This document shows positions 8,764 to 17,337 of a DNA stretch of 64,000 nt, one piece after another (the first letter of the stretch is position 1; each line of letters opens with the position of its first letter). The notes beneath the pieces are model-generated. The model had not been told where the DNA came from. It saw only the letters and a program-made list of their open reading frames with translations, and ran no database searches. The stretch is taken from positions 1 to 64,000 of the forward strand of contig NZ_AKFJ01000085.1 in assembly GCF_000272475.1 (NCBI RefSeq). Reading direction: 5' to 3'. A program made the position numbers and the translations under genes. Source of the stretch: Novosphingobium sp. Rr 2-17. Lineage in GTDB: Bacteria > Pseudomonadota > Alphaproteobacteria > Sphingomonadales > Sphingomonadaceae.

Positions 8764-9455
8764 AAGATCGTCAGGCTTACGCGCCGTTCCATTACGAAGC
8801 CCAGCCGCTCGTAAAGCGCGATTGCCCGGACGTTGTCGGCATAGCTGTGGAGGATCGGGGTGCATCCGTCGGCCTGGATCGCGGCCATGACCGTGGTCAT
8901 CAGCCGAGCGGCAAGGCCACGCCCGCGGGCGTCGGGATGGGTACAGACGCCGCTGACCTCCACGTAGCTGGTAGTGCGCAACCGCTGCCCCGCCATCGCG
9001 AGTAACTTGCCTTGTGCATCGCGCACGCCGCAGAACCCGCCCAGATCGCCGGTGCGGGCTGCAAACGGGCCGGGTGCGGTCAGCGTCGCCAATTCCAGCA
9101 TATCGGGATAATCGCGTGCGCTCAGCGGCTCGATCTTCGCGTTGTCCGGCACCACAATCGGGCCGCCTCGGTAGATCATCCGCACGCCTTCGGCGCTATG
9201 GACCAATTCGGCGCCGGGGACGTCGTCCGGCACCGCATCTTGATGCAAAAGCCCCAGCGAGCCGGTCTCGCGCACCAGCGCGCCGAGGTCGGCCAGGCTT
9301 TCGGGCGATAGATCCTGGACGGCGGCGAGGGGGCCGATGTCGGGGCGAAAGCGGCGTGCCTGACCTGTGCCCAAGGCGAAGCGGGCTTGCTCGCCGGTCA
9401 GCGCGGTCCAGATCAGATTGTCGAGTTCGGTTTCAAGCGGTTTGGTGGAGGTCAT
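8748..9455 (-). CDS. GNAT family N-acetyltransferase
   Basis: A 235-residue acetyltransferase. The C-terminal half shows the GNAT acetyl-CoA pocket: VSGVCTHPDARGRGLAARLM (motif A, R/Q-x-x-G-x-G/A-like), then SYADNVRAIALYERLGF (motif B). This pattern is typical of the FR47-like subgroup. The substrate is unknown. The ATG at 9455 (MTSTKP) is preferred over a TTG 33 bases upstream. The gene is oriented against, and inserted between, nusG and rplK, which are usually adjacent and collinear. Confidence 0.85.
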   Translation of the reverse strand: MTSTKPLETELDNLIWTALTGEQARFALGTGQARRFRPDIGPLAAVQDLSPESLADLGALVRETGSLGLLHQDAVPDDVPGAELVHSAEGVRMIYRGGPIVVPDNAKIEPLSARDYPDMLELATLTAPGPFAARTGDLGGFCGVRDAQGKLLAMAGQRLRTTSYVEVSGVCTHPDARGRGLAARLMTTVMAAIQADGCTPILHSYADNVRAIALYERLGFVMERRVSLTIFAPRT

Positions 9456-9692
9456 GGCACCTGATATCGCGCCGGCTTGTGGCTGCAAGGCGATAAGCGG
9501 CTCACCGGTGGGATGTGATCGAGGATGTCGGCGCGAACGTGCTTTCCTTTTAGGGTGATGTGGGTTAAGGGCGCCCCCTTCGGATCGGGTCCAACCGGTG
9601 CGATTCCCCGCGGGAGGGCGTATTGTGCGTCCGTTGTACCGCTAGACATGAGGGCCTGGAAAACAGGTCCGACAGTGTGAAGGAGCGGCCTC

Positions 9693-10124
9693 ATGGCCAA
9701 GAAGATTACAGGTTACATCAAGCTGCAGGTCCCTGCAGGCAAAGCCAACCCGTCGCCGCCGATCGGTCCGGCACTGGGTCAGCGCGGCGTGAACATCATG
9801 GAATTCTGCAAGGCGTTCAACGCGTCGACGCAGGAACTCGAGACCGGCATGCCGATCCCGACCATCATTACGGTCTACGCCGACCGCAGCTTCACCTTCG
9901 TCACCAAGACCCCGCCTGCCACCTTCCTCATCAAGAAGGCTGCCGGTCTCAAGGCTGGTTCGAAGGAGCCGGGCAAGGTGTCTGCCGGAACGATCAAGCG
10001 TTCGCAACTGGCTGAAATCGCCCAGGTGAAGATGCCCGATCTGAACGCCAACGACATCGAAGCGGCAACGAAGATCATCGAAGGCTCCGCGCGCGCGATG
10101 GGCCTCGAAGTGGTGGAGGGCTAA
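9693..10124 (+). CDS. rplK: 50S ribosomal protein L11
   Basis: A 143-residue L11. It begins [19 protein letters not shown] and continues [19 protein letters not shown], the invariant N-terminal domain that contacts the thiostrepton site. The C-terminal RNA-binding domain ends near [19 protein letters not shown]11 forms the GTPase-associated centre of the large subunit. A good Shine-Dalgarno (GAAGGAG) precedes the ATG. It is followed after four bases by rplA, as in the classical L11 operon. Confidence 0.98.
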   Translation: MAKKITGYIKLQVPAGKANPSPPIGPALGQRGVNIMEFCKAFNASTQELETGMPIPTIITVYADRSFTFVTKTPPATFLIKKAAGLKAGSKEPGKVSAGTIKRSQLAEIAQVKMPDLNANDIEAATKIIEGSARAMGLEVVEG

Positions 10125-10128
10125 GCAC

Positions 10129-10830
10129 ATGGCCAAGCAGACCAAGAAGCAGCAGGCGCTTTCGACCAAGCTGGGCGAGAACGTGAAGCTCTATGGCATC
10201 GGTGAAGCGCTGCAGACCCTGCGCGATCTCCAGACCGCCAAGTTCGACCAGACCATCGAAGTCGCGATGAACCTGGGCGTCGATCCCCGTCACGCCGACC
10301 AGATGGTCCGTGGCATGGTGTCGCTGCCCGCAGGCACCGGCAAGACCGTGCGCGTCGCCGTGTTCGCCAAGGGCGACAAGGCCGCCGAGGCTCTCGCCGC
10401 TGGTGCTGACAAGGTTGGTGCCGAAGACCTCATGGAAGACATGCAGGCCGGCAACCTCGACTACGATCGCGTCATTGCCACCCCGGACATGATGGGCGTC
10501 GTCGGTCGTCTCGGTAAGCTGTTGGGCCCCAAGGGCCTGATGCCGAACCCGAAGCTGGGCACCGTCACCCCGAACGTGACGCAGGCCGTGAAGGACGCCA
10601 AGGGCGGCCAGATCGAGTTCCGCGTCGAAAAGCAGGGCATCATCCATGCCGGCATCGGTAAGATGTCGTTCTCGGATGAAGATCTGCAGACCAACTTCAA
10701 GGCGTTCGTGGACGCTATCGTCAAGGCAAAGCCGTCGGGTTCGAAGGGCAAGTACGTCCGTAAGATCTCGGTTTCGTCGTCGATGGGCCCGGGCCTGAAG
10801 ATCGATACCGCGGAAATCATCGGCGCCTGA
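10129..10830 (+). CDS. rplA: 50S ribosomal protein L1
   Basis: A 233-residue L1 with the conserved [15 protein letters not shown] segment and the C-terminal [21 protein letters not shown]1 binds 23S rRNA at the mobile L1 stalk and in many bacteria represses its own operon. It is co-transcribed with rplK and followed by a strong intrinsic terminator. Confidence 0.98.
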   Translation: MAKQTKKQQALSTKLGENVKLYGIGEALQTLRDLQTAKFDQTIEVAMNLGVDPRHADQMVRGMVSLPAGTGKTVRVAVFAKGDKAAEALAAGADKVGAEDLMEDMQAGNLDYDRVIATPDMMGVVGRLGKLLGPKGLMPNPKLGTVTPNVTQAVKDAKGGQIEFRVEKQGIIHAGIGKMSFSDEDLQTNFKAFVDAIVKAKPSGSKGKYVRKISVSSSMGPGLKIDTAEIIGA

Positions 10831-10858
10831 TCGCGTCGGCTTTCGCCAAACAGATAGA

Positions 10859-10889
10859 GGCCGGGAGGGGAAACCTTCCCGGCCTTTTT
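10859..10889 (+). terminator. Intrinsic terminator of the rplK-rplA operon
   Basis: GGCCGGGAGGGG pairs with CCTTCCCGGCC across the AAA loop. The stem is about 11 bp with one G-U pair and is followed directly by TTTTT. It lies 28 bases after the rplA stop and has the form of a Rho-independent terminator. Confidence 0.9.
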
Positions 10890-10942
10890 CGTTGGTCCTC
10901 CGCGGATGGACATTCGATTAGGTCGGGCGAAGCCGCCCCGGC

Positions 10943-11704
10943 TTAAATCCCGCCGGGAACCGCTTCGCGACCACGCGCAGCCAGGCCATCCACCAGCGCC
11001 TGGGTGCAGGCGGCAAGGTCTTGCGGATCGACCGAGCGAATCACGAAATTGGCGCCGGTGCGACCCTCTCCCCAGAACGGGTACGAGCCGATCTGGCAGG
11101 TGGCGAACGCCTGCTCGGTTTCACGCAGCAGGTCGGCGACTTCGCTTTCTCCCACCCAGCAACCGATCGTCTCAGATATCAGCGCCGCACCGCCTTCGAG
11201 GGTGCCGGACAGTACATCGAGCATCCCGGCCGTGATGCTGGGCACGCCGGCCATGATGAACACGTTGCCGTGGCGGATGCCGGGCGCGCCGGTGTAGCGA
11301 TTGGGGATCAAGCTGGCACCGTCCGGCGTACGCGCCATGCGCAGGCGCGCCTCGGTAAGGCCGCCGCGCGTCTCGTAATAGCTTTCCAGGATCGCGCGGG
11401 CTTCGGGGTGGACGATCACCGGCACGCCCAGCGCCTCGGCAATGGCGTCCACGGTAATGTCATCATGGGTGGGGCCGATGCCGCCGGTGGTGAACAAGTA
11501 ATCGTTGCGCGCGCGCAGGGTGTTCACCGCCTCGACGATGGCGGCGGTATCGTCCGCCACCACGCGCACTTCGCGCAGGCGGATGCCTTGCACTTGCAGC
11601 CAGGTGGCGACCTGGGCGATGTTCTTGTCGTGGGTACGCCCGGACAAGATTTCGTCGCCGATCACGACGAGCGCAGCGGTGTAGATTCGTGAAGGAGAAG
11701 TCAT
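10943..11704 (-). CDS. CinA N-terminal / molybdopterin-binding domain protein
   Basis: A 253-residue protein from the ATG at 11704 ([12 protein letters not shown]). It carries the MoCF-biosynthesis fold signatures [16 protein letters not shown] and [13 protein letters not shown]. It corresponds to the N-terminal half of CinA-type proteins and lacks the C-terminal nicotinamide-nucleotide amidase domain, as in several stand-alone alphaproteobacterial forms. The exact reaction (possibly ADP-ribose/NAD-related hydrolysis) is uncertain. An in-frame ATG at 11755 would add 17 residues, but it lies inside a tandem duplication and has no clear Shine-Dalgarno. Confidence 0.85.
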   Translation of the reverse strand: MTSPSRIYTAALVVIGDEILSGRTHDKNIAQVATWLQVQGIRLREVRVVADDTAAIVEAVNTLRARNDYLFTTGGIGPTHDDITVDAIAEALGVPVIVHPEARAILESYYETRGGLTEARLRMARTPDGASLIPNRYTGAPGIRHGNVFIMAGVPSITAGMLDVLSGTLEGGAALISETIGCWVGESEVADLLRETEQAFATCQIGSYPFWGEGRTGANFVIRSVDPQDLAACTQALVDGLAARGREAVPGGI

Positions 11705-11735
11705 CGCCGCTATCGCTAAGCCAATTGCTTCCTCC

Positions 11736-11782
11736 CGGCTAGAGGCGCTGCTCATTCACACGGCTAGAGGCGCTGCTCATTC
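11736..11782. repeat. Tandem direct repeat, two 22-nt units with 25-nt period
   Basis: The unit beginning CGGCTAGAGGCGC at 11736-11757 is repeated exactly at 11761-11782, and a further CCGGCT follows. It lies at the 5' edge of the CinA-N gene and includes one copy of the upstream ATG in each unit. It looks like a recent local duplication. Confidence 0.8.
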
Positions 11783-11823
11783 GCCCGGCTGGACGCAAAC
11801 AACTTAGTCTGGACGATCCAGAC

Positions 11824-11889
11824 AAAAAAAGGGCCGATCGCGATGACCGGCCCTTGGAAAGTCTTTGGGAGAGGATGCCTGAAAGGCCT
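11824..11889 (-). ncRNA. Tandem small RNA, copy 1
   Basis: A predicted RNA of about 66 nt on the minus strand. Reading 5' to 3', it starts near 11889 with a small hairpin (GGCCTTTCAGGC). It continues with the CU-rich single-stranded segment CATCCTCTCCC and AAAGACTTT, and ends in an intrinsic terminator whose 9-bp stem (GGGCCGGTC/GATCGGCCC, 11831-11853) is followed by seven T. Its first 32 nt (11858-11889) are identical to copy 2 173 bases away. CATCCTCTCCC is complementary to GGGAGAGGATG, a Shine-Dalgarno plus AUG, so translation-blocking base pairing is the likely mode. No Rfam family could be matched by eye. Confidence 0.72.
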
Positions 11890-11893
11890 GTTC

Positions 11894-11928
11894 CGTATGC
11901 TGGGAGCGGCTGATTCTCGCAAATGCGA
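11894..11928 (-). promoter_or_regulatory. Promoter and operator-like inverted repeat of sRNA copy 1
   Basis: On the minus strand a -35 TTGCGA (11917-11922) and a -10 CATACG (11894-11899) are separated by exactly 17 bases. The -35 lies inside the inverted repeat TCGCAAATGCGA (11917-11928). The same layout and spacing recur at copy 2, while the spacer between them differs, so the boxes appear to be selected. A regulator bound to the repeat would block RNA polymerase. Confidence 0.6.
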
Positions 11929-11995
11929 AAAGAAAACCTACGGTTGCATGTCTTGCAACTAGCATCGGAACGGCGCGGTTGCGCGGGCTCCGGAC

Positions 11996-12062
11996 AAAAA
12001 GAAAGGGCCGGTCCGAGGACCAGCCCTATAAAAGTCTTTGGGAGAGGATGCCTGAAAGGCCT
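11996..12062 (-). ncRNA. Tandem small RNA, copy 2
   Basis: The second member of the minus-strand pair, about 66 nt. The 32-nt core (12031-12062) is identical to copy 1 and carries the same GCCT-TTC-AGGC mini-hairpin and CATCCTCTCCC anti-Shine-Dalgarno. The terminator differs in sequence but not design: GGGCTGGTCC pairs with GGACCGGCCC (12005-12026), followed by a T-rich tail interrupted by one C. Conservation of core and architecture with divergent linkers argues for two functional paralogous RNAs rather than a recent duplication. It lies downstream of rimO on the same strand but has its own promoter. Confidence 0.72.
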
Positions 12063-12066
12063 CGTC

Positions 12067-12101
12067 TGTATGCTAACTCAGCCGATATTTCGCAAATGCG
12101 A
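12067..12101 (-). promoter_or_regulatory. Promoter and operator-like inverted repeat of sRNA copy 2
   Basis: A -35 TTGCGA (12090-12095) and -10 CATACA (12067-12072) on the minus strand are spaced 17 bases apart. The inverted repeat TCGCAAATGCGA (12090-12101) covers the -35. Boxes and spacing match copy 1 exactly although the 17-base spacer is mostly different. Confidence 0.6.
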
Positions 12102-12155
12102 AAAACAGGACTGCAGTTGCGTCACGTGCAATCGAAATCGCATTTGCCGTTGCGT

Positions 12156-13538
12156 TTAACGCGCGACAGGCGCCGCGTACAAATCGTGCTCGTCCGCATC
12201 CTCGACCAGAACGTCAATGATATCACCAACTTGCAAATCGGTGCCGACGTTGCGCAGGAAGACGTTGCCGTCAATTTCCGGCGCATCGGCTTGTGAGCGG
12301 GCAGTGGCGCCCAGATCGCCATCTTCGTCCGCTTCACCGATTTCGTCGATGATGACTGGTAACACCCGGCCTACTTTGGCGGCGAGCCTTGCCGCGCTGA
12401 TCGCGGCGGTCTTTTCCATGATGCGGGCGTAGCGCTCTTCCTTGACCTCTTCTGGCACCGCGCCGGGCAGCGTATTCGCGGCTGCGCCTTCGACGGGTTC
12501 GAAGCGGAATGCACCCACACGGTCGAGTTGGGCTTCGTCCAGCCAATCGAGCAAGTACTGGAAATCGGCCTCAGTCTCGCCGGGGAAGCCGACCACGAAG
12601 CTGGAGCGGATCGCCAGGTCCGGGCACATTTCGCGCCAGGCGTGGATGCGGTTCAGCACTTTGGCTTCGTTCGCGGGGCGCTTCATCGCCTTGAGGACCG
12701 ACGGCGCGGCATGCTGGAACGGAATGTCCAGGTATGGCGTGACCAGCCCTTGCGCCATCAGCGGGATTACCGCGTCAACGTGGGGATAGGGATAGACGTA
12801 GTGCAGCCGCACCCAGGGGCGACGGCCTTGCGCATCGGCCAGCCCGCCCAGTTCGCGCGCCAGGTCGGTCATGTGGGTGCGGACGGGGTTGCCCTTCCAC
12901 AAGCGTTCCTCATGCCGCACATCGACGCCATAAGCCGACGTATCCTGGCTGATGACCAGCAGTTCGCGGGTGCCGGCCTGGACCAGCTTTTCCGCTTCGC
13001 GCAGCACCGCGTCGATGCGGCGGGTCGCGAGCTTTCCGCGCAAGCTGGGGATGATGCAGAAGGAGCAAGCGTGGTTGCAGCCCTCCGAAATCTTCAGATA
13101 GCTGTAATGGCGCGGCGTCAACTTCACCCCGGCGCCGTCATAGGCCTGCGGGATCAAGTCCACGTAAGGCGATAGCTCGGGCGGAGCGGCCTCGTGCACC
13201 GCTTCCACCACCGCTTCGTACTGGTGCGCGCCGGTGACTGCCAGGACTTGCGGGAAGCGGGCGCGGATGACGTCTGCCTCGTTACCCATGCAGCCGGTGA
13301 CGATCACCCGGCCGTTCTCGGCAATCGCCTCGCCGATCGCGGCCAGGCTTTCTTCCTTGGCCGAATCTAGGAAGCCGCAGGTGTTGACGAGCACGACATC
13401 GGCGCCGGCATAGTCCGGGCTCATGTCGTAACCGTCTGCGCGCAGGCGGGTGAGGATACGCTCGGAATCGACGAGCGCCTTGGGGCAGCCGAGGCTGACC
13501 ATGCCGACTTTCGGCGGGGAGGGGATTTCTAGTGCCAT
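12156..13538 (-). CDS. rimO: Ribosomal protein S12 methylthiotransferase RimO
   Basis: A 460-residue radical-SAM methylthiotransferase that modifies an aspartate of ribosomal protein S12. The N-terminal UPF0004 domain starts [17 protein letters not shown] with [14 protein letters not shown] and [10 protein letters not shown] supplying the three cysteines of the auxiliary cluster. The radical-SAM motif [16 protein letters not shown] (CxxxCxxC) is near residue 155. A TRAM domain ends the protein. SLGCPKxxVDSE and the overall form fit RimO rather than MiaB. The ATG at 13538 is preferred over a start 30 codons upstream. Confidence 0.93.
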   Translation of the reverse strand: MALEIPSPPKVGMVSLGCPKALVDSERILTRLRADGYDMSPDYAGADVVLVNTCGFLDSAKEESLAAIGEAIAENGRVIVTGCMGNEADVIRARFPQVLAVTGAHQYEAVVEAVHEAAPPELSPYVDLIPQAYDGAGVKLTPRHYSYLKISEGCNHACSFCIIPSLRGKLATRRIDAVLREAEKLVQAGTRELLVISQDTSAYGVDVRHEERLWKGNPVRTHMTDLARELGGLADAQGRRPWVRLHYVYPYPHVDAVIPLMAQGLVTPYLDIPFQHAAPSVLKAMKRPANEAKVLNRIHAWREMCPDLAIRSSFVVGFPGETEADFQYLLDWLDEAQLDRVGAFRFEPVEGAAANTLPGAVPEEVKEERYARIMEKTAAISAARLAAKVGRVLPVIIDEIGEADEDGDLGATARSQADAPEIDGNVFLRNVGTDLQVGDIIDVLVEDADEHDLYAAPVAR

Positions 13539-13657
13539 GGGATTGTCGCGCCGATACGCGTAAATAGCTCGCGAGTCACGAGAAACGAACAAGGCGTCCC
13601 TTGCGCGAACTGCAAGGCCCTGCGACACAGTCGCGTTTACTAATGCACGGAGCGATC

Positions 13658-14050
13658 ATGGGTCCTGTGAATTGGCTGGCGGTGCTCGTCGCTGCCGCTG
13701 TCGCGCTGGTAGTGGCGATCGTCTGGAACGGACGCTTGTTCAAACAGGAGCGCAAGGGCCTGGGGCGCAATGGCGAGCCTACGGGCGGCTATCTGGTGGT
13801 GGCGCTGGTGATGCTGATCGGCGCAGCCATGCTGGGCCATAACTTCGCGCGCATCGGATCAGCGACGCTGGATGCGAAGCCGTGGCTTTATTTCATGCAA
13901 ACCGGCGGCGTCGCCTTGGCCTTCGTCATCCCTGCCGTTTATCTGTCCCACGCTCGCAACCGCACTGAACCGATGCGCCGCGTGATCGACTGTGCGTTCT
14001 GGATGGTTGCGTATCTGGCGATGGGCGTGGTGTTCTGGGCGCTGCGGTAG
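13658..14050 (+). CDS. DUF1761-like small membrane protein
   Basis: A 130-residue protein with four predicted membrane helices (about residues 5-22, 44-64, 79-99 and 108-128). The start GPVNWLAVLVAAAVALVV resembles the beginning of DUF1761 proteins, which are of unknown function. The ATG at 13658 is favoured because ACGGAG lies at suitable distance; an ATG at 13643 is also in frame. Function is unknown. Confidence 0.7.
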   Translation: MGPVNWLAVLVAAAVALVVAIVWNGRLFKQERKGLGRNGEPTGGYLVVALVMLIGAAMLGHNFARIGSATLDAKPWLYFMQTGGVALAFVIPAVYLSHARNRTEPMRRVIDCAFWMVAYLAMGVVFWALR

Positions 14051-14134
14051 GGGCCGGGGCTGGCGGGAAGCCCGTTGGGATTACGGCGGAGTACTGTTCA
14101 TGCGCCGGGCAAGCCCCCAAAGCAGTCAAATACC

Positions 14135-14293
14135 TCGTCATTCCCGCGAATGCGGGAACCCATCTGACGACATGGCAACAGTCGGTGACGCGGCGCCATA
14201 GCTCCTCTATCTCGGCAAGCTTAGGAGGGGCGAGGGGGCTGCGGTGATATTCGAAAGCTTATCAGATGGGCCCCGCCTGCGCGGGGGTGACGA
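14135..14293. repeat. REP-like inverted repeat pair
   Basis: Two inverted units flank a 93-base spacer: 14135-14168 (TCGTCATTCCCGCG...) and 14262-14293 (the near reverse complement, ending GTGACGA). Each unit is itself a short palindrome around CCCGC/GCGGG. A related pair occurs at 43044-43132, so this is a dispersed repeat family of the genome. It lies in the convergent gap between the DUF1761-like gene and the broken channel gene. Confidence 0.8.
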
Positions 14294-14320
14294 ACGGATT
14301 TGTAATCCATACTCCGGTAG

Positions 14321-15368
14321 TTACTTCGAAGCCGCCTCCGACCGCGCCGTCGCCGCGATCTCGACAATCGTGTCGCCTGCTACCAAAGCTTGGGCTCCCG
14401 GCTCCCAAAAGCCGATTGCCTTGCCCTCGCGATAGATCCTGAGGCCCTTGCCGGTCGCGATCCCGGCTAACGGCAGCCCCACTTCCTCTGCCGCGACGGG
14501 CCGTTCCACCAGTTGCACCCAGCCATCCACCGAGGCGAGGTCGGACAAGTATTCGGCGACATGCTGGCCTTCCGCCGATCCGGCGAGCAAGAGCCCGGTG
14601 AATCGCACGGGGTTGATGACGTTGTCGGCGCCGGCTTGGCGGGCGAGCAGTTCGTTGTCGTCTGCGCGCACGACGGCAGTGATCGGCACGCCGGGCGCCA
14701 TGTGGCGGGCGGTGAGGATGATGAGGATGGTGGTGTCGTCGCGCCCGGCGGAGACCAGGATCGCGCGAGCGGGCGATCTGGACGGCGGCCTGCGTTTCGT
14801 CCCGCGTGGCATCGCCTTCCAGCACGTTGCAGCCGACCGCCTCGGCGACCTTGAGCCGTACCGGGCTGGGATCGACGACGACGATATCGGCAGGGTCGGT
14901 GCCGCGCGCGATCAGTTCCTGCACTGCCTCGGCGCCGCTGATGCCATAGCCGAGCACGACGATATGGCCGGCCAGTCGTTCCTGGATGCGCTTCATGCGC
15001 CATGTCTCCCAGCTTCGCTTGATGAGGAAATTGTAGGCGGTGCCGACGAAGATGAAGATCACGGCGAACCGGATCGGGGTGACGATCACCGCTTCGATCA
15101 TGCGCGATCGGTCGCTCACCGGAGCAATGTCGCCAAAGCCGGTGGTGGTGATCGAGATCATCGTGAAATAGAAGACGTCAAGGAAGCTGACCGAGCCGTC
15201 GGCGTTGTCCTTCAACCCGTCACGGTCCATCCAGTGGACCAGTACCACGATGAACACGAGGGCAAATGCACCGCCCAGCCGCAAGCCGACATCCGCCCAC
15301 ACCGGCAGCGCGAGCGAGCGGCGCAGCGGTTTGAACACGTTGGGCAGGGCGCGCCGCGATGACGACAT
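14321..15368 (-). pseudogene. Potassium channel family protein with TrkA-N domain, frameshifted
   Basis: The first 190 or so residues (from the ATG at 15368) show two membrane helices around the K+ selectivity filter TTTGFGDIAP, then an RCK/TrkA-N domain with the Rossmann motif VVLGYGISGAEAVQ and VLEGDATRDETQAAV. Near 14765-14775 the frame changes. The continuing RCK sequence RAILVSAGRDDTTILIILTA up to the true C-terminus (stop at 14321) is in another frame. Removing one base in the GCCCGCTCGCGCGATCC stretch (minus strand) restores QIARRAILVSAGRDD. The original frame runs to 14262 as an Arg/His-rich nonsense tail. It is a recent pseudogene or a sequencing error. Confidence 0.82.
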
Positions 15369-15379
15369 GCGCGACAGGG

Positions 15380-16576
15380 TTAAGGAGCCTTTGGCAGTTC
15401 GTCCAGCGGATCGACCGGCTTGCCTTCGCGGCGGACCTCGAAGTGCAATTCGTTGCCCTTGGCCTTGCCGGTATCACCCACCAGGCCGACGCGCTCGCCG
15501 GCAGCGACGCTCGCGCCTTCCTTCACCGTCACCCGGCTGAGGAAGCCATAGGCAGTGTACCAGCCGTCACCATGGTCGAGCACCACGAGGTTGCCGAACT
15601 GGTCCTTTTCCTTACCCGCGAACTTGACGGTTCCGGCAGCGGCGGCGCGCACCATGGTGCCCTTGGCGGCGGGGATGTCGATGCCGTCGTGATAGTCGCT
15701 GCCGGTGGAGTATCCGCGCTTGATCGTCCCGGTCAGCGGCCAGGTGAAGCGGGGCGGCCTGGGGGCTTTCACGATGGCGGGGACGACAGGCGATGGTGCC
15801 ATCGTCTTCACGCCGGTCGGCGGCGGGTCCATCAGCGTCGGGATCAGCAAGGTCTGGCCCGGCTTGACCGGGGTTGCCGTATCGAGGCTGTTGGCCAGCG
15901 CAATCTGCTCCCACGGCACGCCGTACTTCATCGCAATCGCAAAGCCCGAATCGCCCGCGACGACCGTGTGGCGGCGGGTGCGGGGAAGCTGCAGCTTCTG
16001 GCCCACCTTCACTGCGTAAGGCGGTTGCAGCCGGTTGGCCTCGATAATCAGGATGCGTGGTACATTGGCGCGCTGGGCAATGCCGCCCAAGGTCTCGCCG
16101 GGTTGCACGAGGTGCTGCGTTTCAGTTGCCGGCGTGTCGATCGGAGCAGGCGGAGAACGCGCGGCAATCACGCGCGCGGCGGTTTTGGCGGCATTGTGGG
16201 CGGCAAGATTGCTGGCGGCGGGACTGGCCGCTGCTTTGGGCGGAAGGCTGTCAGCGCGCGCCTTGTCGGTCGAAGGCTTGATGGCTGAAGGTTTGGCGAT
16301 GGCCGAAGCCTTCTCAGCCGTCGGGGCTCTCGGAGTCACCGCCAGCTTGGTCGCGGCCGTTCGCGGGATGGTGAGTTTCTGGCCCAGCCGCACAACATAG
16401 GGAGCCTTGAGGCCATTGGCCTTGACGATCGCCTCGGGCGAAACGCCAGCGCGGTTGGCGACGCCGTTCAGCGTTTCACCTTCGCGCACGACATGGATCG
16501 CTTCCTCCGATGCCGGCGCGGCGATCGCGGGTGTGCCGATTACGGCTCCGGTCAGCAGGAGGGCCGCGCGGATCAC
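15380..16576 (-). CDS. LysM and M23-domain cell-wall protein (NlpD/EnvC-like)
   Basis: A 398-residue exported protein: signal peptide (residues 1-20), three LysM modules (HVVREGETLNGVANRAG near 28, HLVQPGETLGGIAQRAN near 155, HTVVAGDSGFAIAMKYG near 200), and a C-terminal peptidase M23 fold. The first M23 motif is present (HDGIDI), but the usual H-x-H is NELHFEV and the loop histidine is Phe (YGFLS). Incomplete zinc ligands are typical of NlpD/EnvC activators of murein amidases, so an activator role is more likely than peptidase activity. The GTG start overlaps the surE stop by four bases (GTGA), as in the surE-pcm-nlpD gene order. Confidence 0.87.
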   Translation of the reverse strand: MIRAALLLTGAVIGTPAIAAPASEEAIHVVREGETLNGVANRAGVSPEAIVKANGLKAPYVVRLGQKLTIPRTAATKLAVTPRAPTAEKASAIAKPSAIKPSTDKARADSLPPKAAASPAASNLAAHNAAKTAARVIAARSPPAPIDTPATETQHLVQPGETLGGIAQRANVPRILIIEANRLQPPYAVKVGQKLQLPRTRRHTVVAGDSGFAIAMKYGVPWEQIALANSLDTATPVKPGQTLLIPTLMDPPPTGVKTMAPSPVVPAIVKAPRPPRFTWPLTGTIKRGYSTGSDYHDGIDIPAAKGTMVRAAAAGTVKFAGKEKDQFGNLVVLDHGDGWYTAYGFLSRVTVKEGASVAAGERVGLVGDTGKAKGNELHFEVRREGKPVDPLDELPKAP

Positions 16577-17337
16577 GGTTGGTATCGGCTCGCCAAAGCG
16601 GCCAGCGAGGCCTCATGCGTCAGATCGAGTTGAAGCGGTGTCACCGAGATCAGTCCCTCTGCAATCGCCTCCAGATCAGTCTGGTGCCCCGGCGTATGCT
16701 CAATACCGTGTAAACCAAACCAGTAGTAAGGGAAACCACGAGGATCCATGCCCTCCACAACCGATCCGCGGGCGTAATCGTGGAAGCCCTGGCGTGCGAC
16801 GCGGATGCCTTTGACGTCGCAGGCGGCGATCGGCGGGAAGTTGATGTTAACCAGCGTGCGCGGTGCGAAGGGCACATCCAGTAGCGGACGTAAAACCTTC
16901 GCGCCCCATTCTTCGGCGGCGGAGAAGTCGACGTTGTTGCCCACGCCTTCCTTGGAATAGACCTGGCTCAGCGCGATCGAGCGAATACCTGCCAGTGCCC
17001 CTTCCAACGCGGCCGACACGGTGCCCGAATAGGTCACGTCATCACCCAGGTTGGCACCGCGATTGACGCCGGACAGGATCAGATCTGGCGGCGCAGGCAG
17101 CACTTTCTTGAGGCCCATCGTCACCGAATCGGTCGGCGTGCCCGTCACCGAAAACCGCCGCTCAGCGTGCTGGCGCATCCGCACGGGCCGCGTGAGGGTC
17201 AGCGAGTGCCCTGCGCCCGATTGCTCCTCGCTCGGCGCGCAAATCCAGATATCGTCCGAAAGCTGCGCGGCGATCTTTTCCAGCACGTAGAGGCCCGGCG
17301 CGTTGATGCCATCGTCGTTGGTGAGCAGGATGCGCAT
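16573..17337 (-). CDS. surE: 5'/3'-nucleotidase SurE
   Basis: A 254-residue SurE phosphatase. It starts [16 protein letters not shown] with the metal-binding DD pair, followed by APSEEQSGAGHSLTL and the signature LILSGVNRGANLGDDVTYSGTV. SurE hydrolyses nucleoside monophosphates in the cytoplasm and is linked to stationary-phase survival. The ATG overlaps the serS TGA by one base and the stop overlaps the LysM/M23 GTG, so serS, surE and the M23 gene form a tightly coupled operon. Confidence 0.96.
   Translation of the reverse strand: MRILLTNDDGINAPGLYVLEKIAAQLSDDIWICAPSEEQSGAGHSLTLTRPVRMRQHAERRFSVTGTPTDSVTMGLKKVLPAPPDLILSGVNRGANLGDDVTYSGTVSAALEGALAGIRSIALSQVYSKEGVGNNVDFSAAEEWGAKVLRPLLDVPFAPRTLVNINFPPIAACDVKGIRVARQGFHDYARGSVVEGMDPRGFPYYWFGLHGIEHTPGHQTDLEAIAEGLISVTPLQLDLTHEASLAALASRYQP

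Noticed and set aside
11871..12180. Short plus-strand peptides (MPERP...) with apparent Shine-Dalgarno GGGAGAGG
   Set aside because: The SD-ATG is the reverse complement of the anti-SD core of the minus-strand small RNAs. A-runs lie upstream of the hairpins on the plus strand, which means terminators face the minus strand; the two peptides diverge at once and have no family.
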